Assembly: GCA_022837595.1 (NCBI GenBank)
Contig: JALHFX010000056.1
Location: 1 to 29,756, forward strand
Direction of reading: 5' to 3'
From: Propionibacterium sp.
Lineage (GTDB): Bacteria; Actinomycetota; Actinomycetes; Propionibacteriales; Propionibacteriaceae
Length of the DNA stretch: 29,756 nucleotides
The notes beneath the pieces were generated by a model. That model saw nothing but the letters and a program-made list of their open reading frames with translations, did not search any database and was not told where the DNA came from. The translations under genes were made by a program, and so were the position numbers. Below, in pieces: positions 1 through 9,146 of this stretch. The number at the start of each line of letters is the position of its first letter. Within the stretch, counting starts at the first letter, position 1.

Positions 1-134
1 CAGTTGACGATGAGCAGCACACCGATCGCGAAAACGACGAGCACAGCGAGCAGTGACCAGGGCCTCAACGATTCCGCTGAGTCCTGCTGATCGTCCGGGG
101 CGATCGGCTCGGGCACCGGGCTCTGCTCGTCCAT
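1..134 (-). CDS. DUF3017-like membrane protein, N-terminal fragment (cut by window edge)
   Basis: Reading leftwards from an ATG at 134, the frame encodes about 44 residues and runs off the window. It begins MDEQSPVPEPIAPDD, an acidic proline-rich cytoplasmic head. After LRPW comes a hydrophobic stretch (SLLAVLVVFAIGVLLIVN) that is clearly a first membrane helix. The start lies 3 bases past the folD stop, so the two are almost certainly co-transcribed. In many actinobacteria a small DUF3017 membrane protein directly follows folD, which is the main reason for the family call. The part visible here is too short to prove the family. The function of DUF3017 proteins is not known to me. Confidence 0.6.
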   Translation of the reverse strand, partial: MDEQSPVPEPIAPDDQQDSAESLRPWSLLAVLVVFAIGVLLIVN

Positions 135-137
135 CGT

Positions 138-986
138 CTAGATCGTGCCTTCGGCCATATCGACGACATTCGCCAGCAACATTGCACGCGTCATCGGGCC
201 CACTCCACCCGGGTTCGGGGTCACCATCGAGGCGCGTTCCCAGACATCGGGGGCCAGATCACCGACCGGTTTACCGTCCACCCTGGTCACACCCACATCG
301 ATACAGACCGCACCGGGCTTGATCATCTCGGCGGTGATCATGTGCGCGCGTCCCACCGCCGCCACCACAATGTCTGCACGGCGCACATGCGAGACCAGAT
401 CGCGGGTTCCCGTGTGGCACAGCGTCACGGTCGCATTGAGGGATTTACGGTTCAACAACACACCGAGCGGGCGGCCAACGGTCGTGCCGCGTCCGATAAT
501 GCAGACCTCGGCACCGGCGATCGGCACCTCGTAGCGGCGCAGCAGCTCCACGATGCCGCGCGGGGTGCATGGCAAGGGCGCGGGCTGACCCAGCAGCAGG
601 CGCCCGAGGTTGGCCGGTGCCAAGCCATCGGCATCTTTTGCCGGATCGATCTGCTCCAGCGCCCAGTTGTCGTCGATATGGGCAGGCAGCGGCAGCTGGA
701 CGATATAGCCGGTACACCGCTCATCAGCGTTCAGCGATTCGATCGCCTCGCTGACCTGCTCGGCCGACGCATCGGCAGGCAGATCGATACGGATCGACTC
801 GATCCCGACCTGCGCGCAGTCACGATGTTTGCCGGCCACATAGAGCAGGCTGCCCGGATCCTCGCCGACCAGCACCGTGCCGAGCCCCGGAGTAACACCC
901 CGCTGCTTCAATGCGGCCACCCGGATGGCCAGCTCGGCCTTGATCTCGGCCGCCACCTTCTTACCGTCAATGCGTTGGGCGCTCAT
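138..986 (-). CDS. folD: Bifunctional methylenetetrahydrofolate dehydrogenase / methenyltetrahydrofolate cyclohydrolase
   Basis: This cytosolic enzyme interconverts 5,10-methylene-, 5,10-methenyl- and 10-formyl-tetrahydrofolate using NADP. It supplies the formyl donor used by PurN and PurH. The 282 residues match the usual family length. Visible motifs are the catalytic YVAGK segment (Tyr49, Lys53), KDADG at 117-121 with the folate-site Asp120, PCTPRG at 139-144, the nucleotide-binding GRGTTVGRP loop around 165-173, and TPNPGGVGPMT at 256-266 near the C-terminus. The ATG is preceded by a clear GGAGAGG ribosome site. It lies 29 bases after purH and 3 bases before the DUF3017-like gene, so it sits in the purine operon that provides its customers. 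No defect is seen. Confidence 0.97.
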   Translation of the reverse strand: MSAQRIDGKKVAAEIKAELAIRVAALKQRGVTPGLGTVLVGEDPGSLLYVAGKHRDCAQVGIESIRIDLPADASAEQVSEAIESLNADERCTGYIVQLPLPAHIDDNWALEQIDPAKDADGLAPANLGRLLLGQPAPLPCTPRGIVELLRRYEVPIAGAEVCIIGRGTTVGRPLGVLLNRKSLNATVTLCHTGTRDLVSHVRRADIVVAAVGRAHMITAEMIKPGAVCIDVGVTRVDGKPVGDLAPDVWERASMVTPNPGGVGPMTRAMLLANVVDMAEGTI

Positions 987-1015
987 TCGCTACCTCTCCT
1001 CAGCAGCCGAACCGA

Positions 1016-2447
1016 TCAATGGAAGAAATGCCGGGTGCCGGTGAAGTACATCGTGGCACCGGCCTGCTGGCAAGCCTCGATGGTTTGATCATCGCGAATC
1101 GACCCACCGGGCTGGACGATCGCCTTGACGCCGGCGTCCAACAAAATCTGCGGTCCATCGCTGAACGGGAAGAAAGCATCGGAGGCGGCCACCGAACCTG
1201 CGGCCCGATCACCGGCCCGCTCGACCGCCAGCTTGCAGGAATCGACCCGGTTCACCTGCCCCATGCCCACGCCGACCGAGGCGCCATCGTGAGCCAGCAG
1301 AATCGCATTCGATTTCACCGACCGGCAGGCCCGCCAGGCGAAAACCAGATCGTCCAGCGTGGCCTGGTCGGCAGCATCGCCGCTGACCAGCTGCCAATTC
1401 GCCGGATCATCACCGACAGCATCGATCTGGTCGGAAGCCTGCAGCAGTGCGCCACCGCTGATCGTGGTGATCTTGGTCGCAGGATGCTGATAGGGTCCGG
1501 CGGTCAAGATCCGGATATTCTTCTTGGCTTCCAAGATCTCCAGCGCACCCTCGTCGTAGCTCGGCGCGATGATCACCTCGGTGAAGATTTCGGCCACCTG
1601 CTCGGCCATCTCGACGCTGACCGGACGATTCGTCGCGATCACCCCACCGAACGCCGACACCGGATCACAAGCATGGGCTTTGCGGTGCGCTTCGGCGATG
1701 TCGGTGCCGCTCGCGATACCGCACGGGTTCGCGTGTTTGATGATCGCCACCGTCGGCTCAGCGAAATCGTAAGCCGCACGGTAGGCGGCGTCACCGTCGG
1801 TGAAGTTGTTATAGCTCATCTCCTTGCCGTGCAGCTGGGTGGCCTGAAGTGTCGGTGAGCACCGACCCCATCCACGAGGCGACCGCGATGTCATAGGCGG
1901 CGGTGTGCGCGAACGCCTGCGCGGCGAGCTGCTGACGGGCGGTCAAGTCGGTGCCGCCCGCGGCCAGCGCCTCCGCGACCAGTCCGTATTGATCGGGCGA
2001 GGTGATCACAGCCACGCTCGGATGGTTCTTCGCTGCGGCGCGCACCATCGAGGGCCCGCCGATGTCGATCTGCTCGATGCACTCATCGGGGGCCGCCCCC
2101 GAGGCAACGGTCTGGGTGAACGGGTAGAGGTTGACCACGACCAGGTCGAATGCCTCAATCCCCAGCTCGGCGAGCTGTTCACGATGCGATGCGAGCCGGC
2201 GATCGGCGAGGATACCCGCGTGCACCCTGGGGTGCAGGGTCTTCACGCGTCCGTCGAGGCATTCGGGAAAGCCGGTCAGCTTCTCGACCGGAGTCACCGG
2301 CACACCAGCGGCAGACAGTTGAGCGGCAGTTGAACCCGTGGAAACGATCTCGACGCCGGCAGCACTCAGCTCCTGTCCCAGCTCGATCAGCCCTGTCTTG
2401 TCATAGACCGAAACCAAGGCCCTACGAATCGGTTGCAGCTCAGTCAT
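1016..2447 (-). pseudogene. purH: AICAR transformylase / IMP cyclohydrolase, disrupted by internal deletion and frameshift
   Basis: PurH performs the last two steps of IMP synthesis. The N-terminal IMP cyclohydrolase half is intact from ATG 2447, with STGSTAAQL and GRVKTLHPRVHAG, and continues to AVASWMGSVLTDTS near 1845. The C-terminal transformylase half resumes in another frame at QATQLHGKEMSYNN and is intact to the typical ending MYFTGTRHFFH, including IIKHANPCG with the catalytic Lys-His pair. Between them the normal linker and the conserved RYGENPHQ substrate-binding motif are absent. The whole span is 1432 bases, not a multiple of three, against roughly 1570 for a typical gene, so about 140 bases are missing. 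The frame-1 product would end 11 residues after the junction, at 1809. The start overlaps purN by 8 bases. Either a real null allele or an assembly error; intact purine genes around it favour error or very recent loss. Confidence 0.9.
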
Positions 2448-3012
2448 CGTTCTCCTCCAACAATTCGGTAACCACCTGGACGAGCAACTCGCGCTCGACC
2501 ACCTTGATACGTTCGTGCAGCGTTTCCTCGGTGTCATCGTCTGCCACCTCGACGGCCTTCTGCGCGAGGATCCGCCCAGTGTCGACGCCCTCGTCGACGA
2601 CGAAGATCGTGGTACCGCTCACCTTCACCCCGGCCGCCAAGGCATCACGCACACCGTGCATTCCCGGGAAACTCGGCAGCAGCGCGGGATGGGAGTTGAT
2701 GAAACGACCACCGAACTCGCTCAAGAAGGCTTCGCCGACGAGCTTCATGAATCCGGCGCTGACTACCAGATCAGGACGATAGGCAGCCACCGTCTCGGTC
2801 AATCTCCGATCCCAGGCAGTCCGATCGGGCAGCATCGGAACCACGAAAGTCGGGACGCCCGCCTCCAGCGCTCGCGTCAGCCCGTAAGCCTCAGTCTGCT
2901 CAGAGCCGACGGCCACGATCTTGAAATCGGCGTCGGGGCGAGCACTGGCGTCCAGCAGCGCCTGTAACAGGGTTCCTGATCCGGACAAGAGCACGACCAC
3001 TCGAGATCTCAC
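2440..3012 (-). CDS. purN: Phosphoribosylglycinamide formyltransferase
   Basis: GAR transformylase moves a formyl group from 10-formyl-tetrahydrofolate to glycinamide ribonucleotide, the third step of purine synthesis. It is a cytosolic protein of 190 residues, normal for the family. The N-terminal VVVLLSGSGTLLQALL is the substrate phosphate-binding loop. INSHPALLPSFPGMHG carries catalytic Asn106 and His108, and DEGVDTG carries Asp144; these fall at the same numbers as in the Escherichia coli enzyme. The start is GTG at 3012, 9 bases after perM, with only a weak ribosome site, which suggests translational coupling. The stop overlaps the purH start by 8 bases. The order perM-purN-purH is the same as in mycobacteria. 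Confidence 0.96.
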   Translation of the reverse strand: MRSRVVVLLSGSGTLLQALLDASARPDADFKIVAVGSEQTEAYGLTRALEAGVPTFVVPMLPDRTAWDRRLTETVAAYRPDLVVSAGFMKLVGEAFLSEFGGRFINSHPALLPSFPGMHGVRDALAAGVKVSGTTIFVVDEGVDTGRILAQKAVEVADDDTEETLHERIKVVERELLVQVVTELLEENDD

Positions 3013-3021
3013 GCTGGCAGC

Positions 3022-4476
3022 TTACCGGTCGCGCTTGGACGGCTTCGACCGATCCTCGACCACGGTCGTCGGCACGTCTGCCTCGTCGGCATCGTCCAGG
3101 AACTCCCGAGCCAGCGGCGCAGTGTCCTCATCAGACCAGGATTCGTCGTCCGCACCCGATTCGGTCTGGGTTGTCGGCTCGCTCCCGGCCGGCTCCAACG
3201 CCTGCTTCGGTGAGTCATCGGTGGCTATATCGGACGAAGCGGGCTGCTCGTCCGCCTTCATCGCGCGCCAGCCGAGCACTGCTCCGGTCACCATCCCTGC
3301 CAACCCCATCGTGCTGGGCGCCAGCACGAGAAGCGTCGTCATCTTGGCACCCAACGAGGTCAGTCGCACAGATCCCAGATCGCCGCCCGCAGGAAGCTGC
3401 AGCAGTGTGAAAACAAGCCCGCAGCCGATACCGGCCAGCGCGCCGAAGATCGCCGTCAAGTCGACCCCGAGAGGCCGCGATTGAGCCGAGCTGCGAGCCA
3501 GCAGCTGCTTGACCAAGGCCCATGCCGTGACTACCCCGGCGAGCACCCCACTGATCAGCCAGAGCAGATAGCCGCGAGGCATCGGCCCGGCCTGCGGCAT
3601 CGCACCGAGAAAGGGTATCGAGGGCAGCAGACCGAGGGTGCTTTGGGCCGGCGAGATCACCGTACCCAAACCGAACTGGATGCCTGCGCCGACCGCCCAT
3701 GCCCCACCCCACAAGATCAGGTTGGGCAGCCAGGCGAGTTGGCCGAGGATCAGCATCACCCCACCCAGACCGCCGGGCATCAGCGATTCGTGGATCATCA
3801 TGACCTGGGCGCGTCCGATGATCAACGCTGCGATGACTACGGCTGCCCCTGTGGCGATCATCACCAGGAGACCAGCCGCCAAACTCAACCCGATCGTCCG
3901 TATCCAGCCCACCCCACGCGTCGGACGCCATTCGAGTCCGCGCGCGAATCCGGCGAGAGGCAAGGCACAGGCGAAGATCAGCCCACCGACCAGCGTTGAG
4001 GCTCCGCTGCCCGATTCCACCACTTGACGGGCCCCGGTCAACGCGATGACGTAAATGACCGCGAAGACCCCGGCCATCCGCAGCAGCCGACCCCCGATCT
4101 CGTCGGCCGCAGGCGGTCGAGTGTGGATCACCGCCTGATGGCAGACGCCCACGCCGATCACCAAGATGATGGCGGTCAGGCCGAGCGGCATGATCGTTAC
4201 CTGGGCGCCCGGAAGTGTCGCCGAGATCCCATGTGCCAGCAACCAACCCTTGGTGCTGAAAGCGAGCACCGCAGCGGCTCTGAGTTGGGGAACCGAGATC
4301 CAGCCGAGAATGCCGTATGCGGCGACAAGTATCCACCCGGCCCCGGCAGTGACCAACGCTGCGAGCGCACTTGTGACGTGCCAGGGCAGCTGCCATGGCT
4401 CGTGCTCCTGGCTCACGGCCTCGAGATGACGGACGCGGGCGCTGGTCTGACTGCGGTGGGCTCTGCCGAACTTCAT
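3022..4476 (-). CDS. perM: PerM-like cell-division membrane protein (DUF6350)
   Basis: This is a polytopic integral membrane protein of about 484 residues with many hydrophobic helices (for example IILVIGVGVC and FAVIYVIALTGA). It ends in a long acidic hydrophilic tail (about residues 410-484, rich in Asp, Glu and Ser, finishing in basic SKPSKRDR). The identification rests on that layout and on its position between sucD and purN, the place of perM (Rv0955) in M. tuberculosis, where it is linked to persistence and cell division. The likely start is the ATG at 4476, which shares one base with the sucD stop (TGATG), so translation is probably coupled. A TTG one codon upstream is also possible. 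Its molecular activity is not known to me. Confidence 0.8.
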   Translation of the reverse strand: MKFGRAHRSQTSARVRHLEAVSQEHEPWQLPWHVTSALAALVTAGAGWILVAAYGILGWISVPQLRAAAVLAFSTKGWLLAHGISATLPGAQVTIMPLGLTAIILVIGVGVCHQAVIHTRPPAADEIGGRLLRMAGVFAVIYVIALTGARQVVESGSGASTLVGGLIFACALPLAGFARGLEWRPTRGVGWIRTIGLSLAAGLLVMIATGAAVVIAALIIGRAQVMMIHESLMPGGLGGVMLILGQLAWLPNLILWGGAWAVGAGIQFGLGTVISPAQSTLGLLPSIPFLGAMPQAGPMPRGYLLWLISGVLAGVVTAWALVKQLLARSSAQSRPLGVDLTAIFGALAGIGCGLVFTLLQLPAGGDLGSVRLTSLGAKMTTLLVLAPSTMGLAGMVTGAVLGWRAMKADEQPASSDIATDDSPKQALEPAGSEPTTQTESGADDESWSDEDTAPLAREFLDDADEADVPTTVVEDRSKPSKRDR

Positions 4477-5354
4477 CAACCGTGCAGGATCTCACGCATG
4501 AGAGCGGCAGTCTCGCTGGGCGTCCGTCCCATGGTGACACCGACCGCCTCGAGCGCCTCCTTCTTGGCCTGAGCTGTGCCCGACGAGCCCGAAATGATCG
4601 CACCGGCGTGCCCCATCGTGCGGCCCTCTGGCGCGGTGAACCCGGCGACATAGGCGACGACGGGCTTGGAGATGTGCTCGGCGATGTATGCGGCCGCACG
4701 CTCCTCGGCGTCCCCACCGATCTCGCCGATCAAGACGATGACCTCGGTCTGCTCGTCCGCCTCGAACGCGGCCAGCGCGTCGATGTGCGTGGTGCCGACG
4801 ATCGGGTCGCCGCCGATGCCGATGGCGGTCGAAAAGCCGATATCGCGCAATTCGAACATCATCTGGTAGGTCAGGGTACCCGACTTGCTGACCAGGCCGA
4901 TCGGGCCGGGCCCGGTGATACCGGCCGGGATGATGCCGGCGTTCGACTTGCCGGGTGAGATGACGCCCGGGCAGTTCGGACCGATCAGGCGCACACCTGC
5001 ATCGACCGCTTTGTTGACGAATCGGGCGGTGTCGGCGACCGGGACGCCTTCGGTGATGCAGACCACCAGATCAAGGTCGGCGGCGATGGCCTCGTCGACC
5101 GCTGACGCGGTGAACCTCGGCGGCACGAAAGCCACCGAAGTATTGGCGCCGGTGGTCTCGACTGCCTCCGCAACGCTGCCGAAAACCGGCAGCTCGATTC
5201 CGCTGAAGGACGCGGTCTGCCCGCCTTTGCCGGGGGTCACACCACCGACCACCGTGGCACCACTAGCCAGCATGCGCTTGGTGTGTTTGCGACCTTCCGA
5301 ACCCGTCATGCCCTGCACGATGATTCGGGAGTCACTGTCGAGCCAAATCGCCAT
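4476..5354 (-). CDS. sucD: Succinyl-CoA synthetase, alpha subunit
   Basis: With SucC it forms succinyl-CoA synthetase of the TCA cycle, linking succinyl-CoA and succinate to nucleotide triphosphate formation. The 292-residue protein has the N-terminal CoA-binding Rossmann fold with GMTGSEG (15-21) and TPGKGG (40-45). It also has GPNCPG (125-130), and the active-site histidine that becomes phosphorylated, in GRTMGHAGAI (His249). It starts one base after the sucC stop, so the two subunits are made from one message in fixed ratio. Propionate-forming relatives often run these reactions in reverse or use CoA transfer, but nothing here decides the direction. All key residues are present. Confidence 0.97.
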   Translation of the reverse strand: MAIWLDSDSRIIVQGMTGSEGRKHTKRMLASGATVVGGVTPGKGGQTASFSGIELPVFGSVAEAVETTGANTSVAFVPPRFTASAVDEAIAADLDLVVCITEGVPVADTARFVNKAVDAGVRLIGPNCPGVISPGKSNAGIIPAGITGPGPIGLVSKSGTLTYQMMFELRDIGFSTAIGIGGDPIVGTTHIDALAAFEADEQTEVIVLIGEIGGDAEERAAAYIAEHISKPVVAYVAGFTAPEGRTMGHAGAIISGSSGTAQAKKEALEAVGVTMGRTPSETAALMREILHG

Positions 5355-5355
5355 T

Positions 5356-6567
5356 TCAGGCCTCCTCGCTCACGTCGCCGGTTTGCTCGTCAGCGGCTGC
5401 CGCGGCCAACTCTGCTGCCTGTCTTGCGCCCTCGTCCATGGTTTTTGCCAGGCGGACGCGCGGATGCGCGTACTCGGCGAGGATTGCGCGTCCCTCTTCG
5501 ACGGCGTTGCCGTCCAGCCGCACCACGATCGGATGCACAGCTTTATCGCCTAACACCTCGAGTGCCCGCCGAATACCGTTGGCGACCTGGTCGCACGCGG
5601 TGATTCCGCCGAAGACATTGACGAAAACCGACCGCACCTGCGGATCGGACAGCACGATGCCGAGTCCGTCGGCCATCACCTGGGCGGACGCACCGCCGCC
5701 GATGTCGAGGAAGTTCGCCGCCTTCGGTTGGCCCGGCAGGTCGGCGCCGGCGTAGGCGACGACGTCCAAAGTGCTCATCACCAGGCCTGCGCCGTTACCG
5801 ATGATGCCGACATTGCCGTCAAGCCTGACGTAGTTGAGGTCGCGTTCGGCGGCGGCCAACTCCAGCGGATCCGTGGCGGAAATGTCTTTGAGGGCCGCGT
5901 GGCCGGGATGCCGGAAATCGGCATTGTCGTCCAGACTGACCTTGCCGTCGGCGGCGAGGATCTCGCCTGACCCCGTCTTGACCAGCGGGTTCACTTCGAC
6001 AAGAGTGGCGTCTTCGGCTACGAAGACGGTGCCCAGTTTGACGAGCATTTCGGCGACCCGAGCTTGGTCGGCTTCGTCGAAACCAGCAGCTGCCACGATT
6101 TCGGCTGCCTTATCGGCATCGATACCGATCCTTGGATCGACCGCGACCCGAGCCAACGCTTCGGGATGCTCGACGGCCAGCGTCTCGATGTCCATGCCGC
6201 CATGGGTGCTGCACATCGCGAGCCAGCGTCGTTCGGCACGATCGACCAGCAGCGAGAAGTAGTACTCTTCGGCGATGTCGATTCCTTCGGCGACCATCAC
6301 CCGCCGGACGGTATGGCCCTTGATGTCCATACCGAGGATCGCTTTGGCTGCCCGTTTGGCCTCCTGCGGCGAGCGTACGACTTTGACGCCGCCTGCCTTG
6401 CCTCGTCCGCCGGTCTTGACCTGGGCTTTGACCACGGTGACCGGCGTACCGAGCGCGCTGGCAGCCTGTTCCGCGTCTTCGGGGGTCTGTGCCACTATCC
6501 CTCGAGGGACTGCTACGTCGTAGGCCTCGAAAAGATCCCTGGCCTGATACTCGAAAAGATCCACCAC
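5356..6567 (-). CDS. sucC: Succinyl-CoA synthetase, beta subunit
   Basis: This is the nucleotide-binding subunit of succinyl-CoA synthetase. At 403 residues it is slightly longer than the usual 388-395, because of an Ala/Glu-rich C-terminal extension (AAELAAAAADEQTGDVSEEA). The ATP-grasp fold is seen in VVKAQVKTGGRGKAGG, where actinobacteria have Lys-Thr in place of the Escherichia coli His-Ala. EVNPLV carries a metal ligand. GNGAGLVMSTLDVV and NVFGGIT form the subunit and CoA-phosphate region. The reading frame offers two successive GTG codons (6567 and 6564); the true N-terminus is probably VDLFEYQARDLF. It begins about 20 bases after pcrA with only a distant GAGGAT as ribosome site, so co-transcription with pcrA is possible. 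Confidence 0.96.
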   Translation of the reverse strand: MVDLFEYQARDLFEAYDVAVPRGIVAQTPEDAEQAASALGTPVTVVKAQVKTGGRGKAGGVKVVRSPQEAKRAAKAILGMDIKGHTVRRVMVAEGIDIAEEYYFSLLVDRAERRWLAMCSTHGGMDIETLAVEHPEALARVAVDPRIGIDADKAAEIVAAAGFDEADQARVAEMLVKLGTVFVAEDATLVEVNPLVKTGSGEILAADGKVSLDDNADFRHPGHAALKDISATDPLELAAAERDLNYVRLDGNVGIIGNGAGLVMSTLDVVAYAGADLPGQPKAANFLDIGGGASAQVMADGLGIVLSDPQVRSVFVNVFGGITACDQVANGIRRALEVLGDKAVHPIVVRLDGNAVEEGRAILAEYAHPRVRLAKTMDEGARQAAELAAAAADEQTGDVSEEA

Positions 6568-6588
6568 ATCAGCCTAGCCGCGAGATCC

Positions 6589-9009
6589 TCACAGCTTCTC
6601 CAACGGCGCGTACTTGAGCGCGAATCGCTTCACCCCGCTGGACCCGAAATCGACGTCGGCTTTCGCGTTGTCGCCGCTGCCGCTGGTGGCCACCACCGTG
6701 CCCATGCCATAGGTCGAATGCAGCACCCGGTCGCCGGTGTTCACCGCGGGCAGAGTCTTCTTGCTTGTCGCGCCGCGCCCCGACCCGAAGACGGTGCCGG
6801 ACGCGACCGCTGCGCGCGCCGAGGCGGATCGGTCGGCCGAGGTCGAAGCCCAGCTGGCCACTTCGGAAACCTTCCGACGCCAGTCGATCAGCTCATCTGG
6901 GATCTCGGTGAAGAAGCGGCTCGCAGGGTTATGCGACGGTCTACCGAACAGGGTGCGCAATACCGAACGACTCAGGTACAGCCGCTTCCGGGCCCGGGTG
7001 ATACCGACATAGGCGAGTCGGCGTTCCTCTGCGAGTTCGGCGGAGTCGGTCATTGCGCGCATGTGCGGGAAGATGCCGTCCTCCATTCCGGTGAGGAAGA
7101 CCGTGTCGAATTCGAGGCCTTTGGCGGTGTGCAAGGTCATCAGCGTCACCACCCCGCCGTCATCGCTGCTATCCGGGATCTGGTCGGAGTCCGCCACCAA
7201 AGCAATACGTTCGAGGAAGGCGCCCAGCGACGCGTCCGGTTCGGGTTGACCGGCGGTCAGCTCATCAGCCAATTCGGCGACGACATCATCGGACGGACCC
7301 TCCCCGGCTGCCTGCGGTGCACCGGTTGAGAGGCTGGTGCCCGATTCGATGAGTTCGAAATCTTCGTCCATCTCAAGATCTTGGGTGGTGGCCTGCGCCA
7401 CGAACTCCTGGGCCACCTTGACCAACTCGATCAGGTTCTCCACCCGCGTCTCATCTTGGGGATCGGACGAGTTACGGAGTTCGTCGATCATGCCGGAACG
7501 TTTCAGCACCGTCTCGAGGATCTCGCTGGCCGGCAGGTCGGCATCGACCATCGCCCGGAAATCGGCCATCATTTTCCCGAAGGCCTTCACCTGGTTGAGT
7601 GAACGGGTGGCCAGGCCCGGGGCCTCGTCCGCCCGGTCGATGGCATCGGCGAAGCTGATCTGTTCGTTGGCTGCCAGCATCGCCAGCGCAACTTCGGCGC
7701 GTTCACCGATGCCGCGTTTGGGGACGTTGATGATCCGGCGAAGCGAGACGTCGTCGGCGGGGTTGGATATCGCGCGCAGATAGCTGAGCGCATCGCGGAC
7801 CTCGCGGCGCTCGTAGAAGCGGACGCCGCCGACCACCCGATAGGGCAGGCCGAGCCGGATGAAGACCTCTTCGAAGGCCCGGGATTGGGCGTTCGTCCGG
7901 TAGAAGACCGCCATATCGGAGTATTTGCCCTGGCCCTTGTCGACGAGCGCATCGATCTCGTTGCCGACGAATCGGGCTTCGTCATGTTCGGTGTCGGCCA
8001 CGTATCCGACGATCTTCTCGCCGTCGCCGGCCTGGCTCCACAGTCGTTTGCTCGGACGCCCGGAGTTGTTCTTGATGACGGCGTTCGCGGCCGAAAGCAC
8101 TGTCTGCGTCGAGCGATAGTTTTGTTCGAGCAGGATCGTGTTGGCGCCGGGGAAGTCGTTCTCGAAGTCAAGAATGTTGCGGATGGTCGCGCCGCGAAAG
8201 GCGTAGATCGACTGATCGGAGTCGCCGACGACCATCAGCTCGGCGGGTTCGATGCGCGGCGCATCGTCCGGCAGACCGTCGTCGGGGCCGAGGTCGCCGC
8301 AGAGCTGTTTGATCAGCAGGTACTGCGCGTGGTTGGTGTCTTGGTATTCGTCGACCAGTACCTGGCGGAAGCGGCGACGGTATGCCTCGCGGATCTCGGG
8401 GTGCTGCTCGAAAAGCAGGACGGTGGTCATGATCAGATCGTCGAAGTCGAGCGCATTCGCTGCTCGCAGCCGCTGGTTGTAGACCTTGTAGGCCTCGGCG
8501 CGCACTTCGTCCAGCCCGGACGCGGACGCTGCCGCCTGCGCGGGAGTGATCAGTTCGTTCTTACAATTACTCACCCAGTTGAGTAGTCCGCGTGGCGGGA
8601 ACTTCTTCGGATCGAGGTTCTGGTCGCGGGCGACCAGAGTCATCAGACGCTTGGCGTCGGTGTCGTCGTAGATCGAAAAACTCTTGCGGAAGCCCATCGC
8701 GTCGATCTCGGTGCGCAAGATGCGCACGCAAGCGGAGTGGAAGGTGGAGACCCACATCAGCCGGGCGCGGTTACCGACCAGATCGACGACGCGCGAGCGC
8801 ATCTCTGCAGCGGCCTTGTTGGTGAAGGTGATCGCCAGAATCGAACCGGGATGCACATCGCGCTGCGAGACCAGATGGGCGATACGGCGAGTCAGCACCC
8901 GGGTCTTACCGGATCCAGCGCCGGCAACGACCAGCACCGGGCCGCCCGCGTGAGTGACAGCCTCACGTTGCGGCGGGTTGAGGGCAGCGAGCAGATCCGG
9001 TTCAGTCAT
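6589..9009 (-). CDS. pcrA: ATP-dependent 3'-5' DNA helicase PcrA/UvrD
   Basis: This is a superfamily 1A helicase acting in nucleotide excision repair and clearing of transcription and replication blocks. The 806 residues suit an actinobacterial UvrD1. Walker A is GAGSGKT (30-36), motif Ia TFTNKAAAEM (61-70), the DEAD-like motif is VDEYQDT (Asp220, Glu221), and the motif V/VI region contains TLHTAKGLEF and LAYVGITRARKRLY. The C-terminal 50 residues (GDRVLHSTYGMGTVV ending YAPLEKL) look like the Tudor-like domain that binds RNA polymerase. The ATG at 9009 follows an AGGAGAG ribosome site. It heads the leftward block shared with mycobacteria and is divergent from the small membrane protein at 9147. 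Confidence 0.97.
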   Translation of the reverse strand: MTEPDLLAALNPPQREAVTHAGGPVLVVAGAGSGKTRVLTRRIAHLVSQRDVHPGSILAITFTNKAAAEMRSRVVDLVGNRARLMWVSTFHSACVRILRTEIDAMGFRKSFSIYDDTDAKRLMTLVARDQNLDPKKFPPRGLLNWVSNCKNELITPAQAAASASGLDEVRAEAYKVYNQRLRAANALDFDDLIMTTVLLFEQHPEIREAYRRRFRQVLVDEYQDTNHAQYLLIKQLCGDLGPDDGLPDDAPRIEPAELMVVGDSDQSIYAFRGATIRNILDFENDFPGANTILLEQNYRSTQTVLSAANAVIKNNSGRPSKRLWSQAGDGEKIVGYVADTEHDEARFVGNEIDALVDKGQGKYSDMAVFYRTNAQSRAFEEVFIRLGLPYRVVGGVRFYERREVRDALSYLRAISNPADDVSLRRIINVPKRGIGERAEVALAMLAANEQISFADAIDRADEAPGLATRSLNQVKAFGKMMADFRAMVDADLPASEILETVLKRSGMIDELRNSSDPQDETRVENLIELVKVAQEFVAQATTQDLEMDEDFELIESGTSLSTGAPQAAGEGPSDDVVAELADELTAGQPEPDASLGAFLERIALVADSDQIPDSSDDGGVVTLMTLHTAKGLEFDTVFLTGMEDGIFPHMRAMTDSAELAEERRLAYVGITRARKRLYLSRSVLRTLFGRPSHNPASRFFTEIPDELIDWRRKVSEVASWASTSADRSASARAAVASGTVFGSGRGATSKKTLPAVNTGDRVLHSTYGMGTVVATSGSGDNAKADVDFGSSGVKRFALKYAPLEKL

Positions 9010-9133
9010 AGCTCTCCTAGGCTAGCCGGAAGGCCCAAGGTGTCCGGGCGAGGACCGCGGAGGGTGCGGGCTGGGTCCCTGAAGATTCACCCAAATGGCA
9101 TTCAGATCTTAGGATCGCCCGGCGATGTGCGCA

Positions 9134-9139
9134 TAGATT
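9134..9139 (+). promoter_or_regulatory. Possible -10 box giving a leaderless glsB-type transcript
   Basis: TAGATT fits the actinobacterial TANNNT pattern and ends 7 bases before the ATG at 9147, so transcription could begin at or next to the start codon. The only ribosome-site candidate, AGGTGA, lies unusually close to the ATG. No convincing -35 box is seen. Confidence 0.35.
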
Positions 9140-9146
9140 AGGTGAT

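Noticed and set aside
1016..1894. The 292-residue frame as a separate, complete transformylase gene
   Set aside because: Its first 16 or so residues are out-of-frame sequence of the upstream half, it has no ribosome site there, and it lacks the RYGENPHQ motif. It is the 3' half of a broken purH.
2150..2782. Large plus-strand open frames across purH/purN and similar long antisense frames elsewhere (for example 6064-7329, 23820-24983)
   Set aside because: They are mirror frames of well-identified genes in GC-rich DNA, with no family resemblance or ribosome sites.
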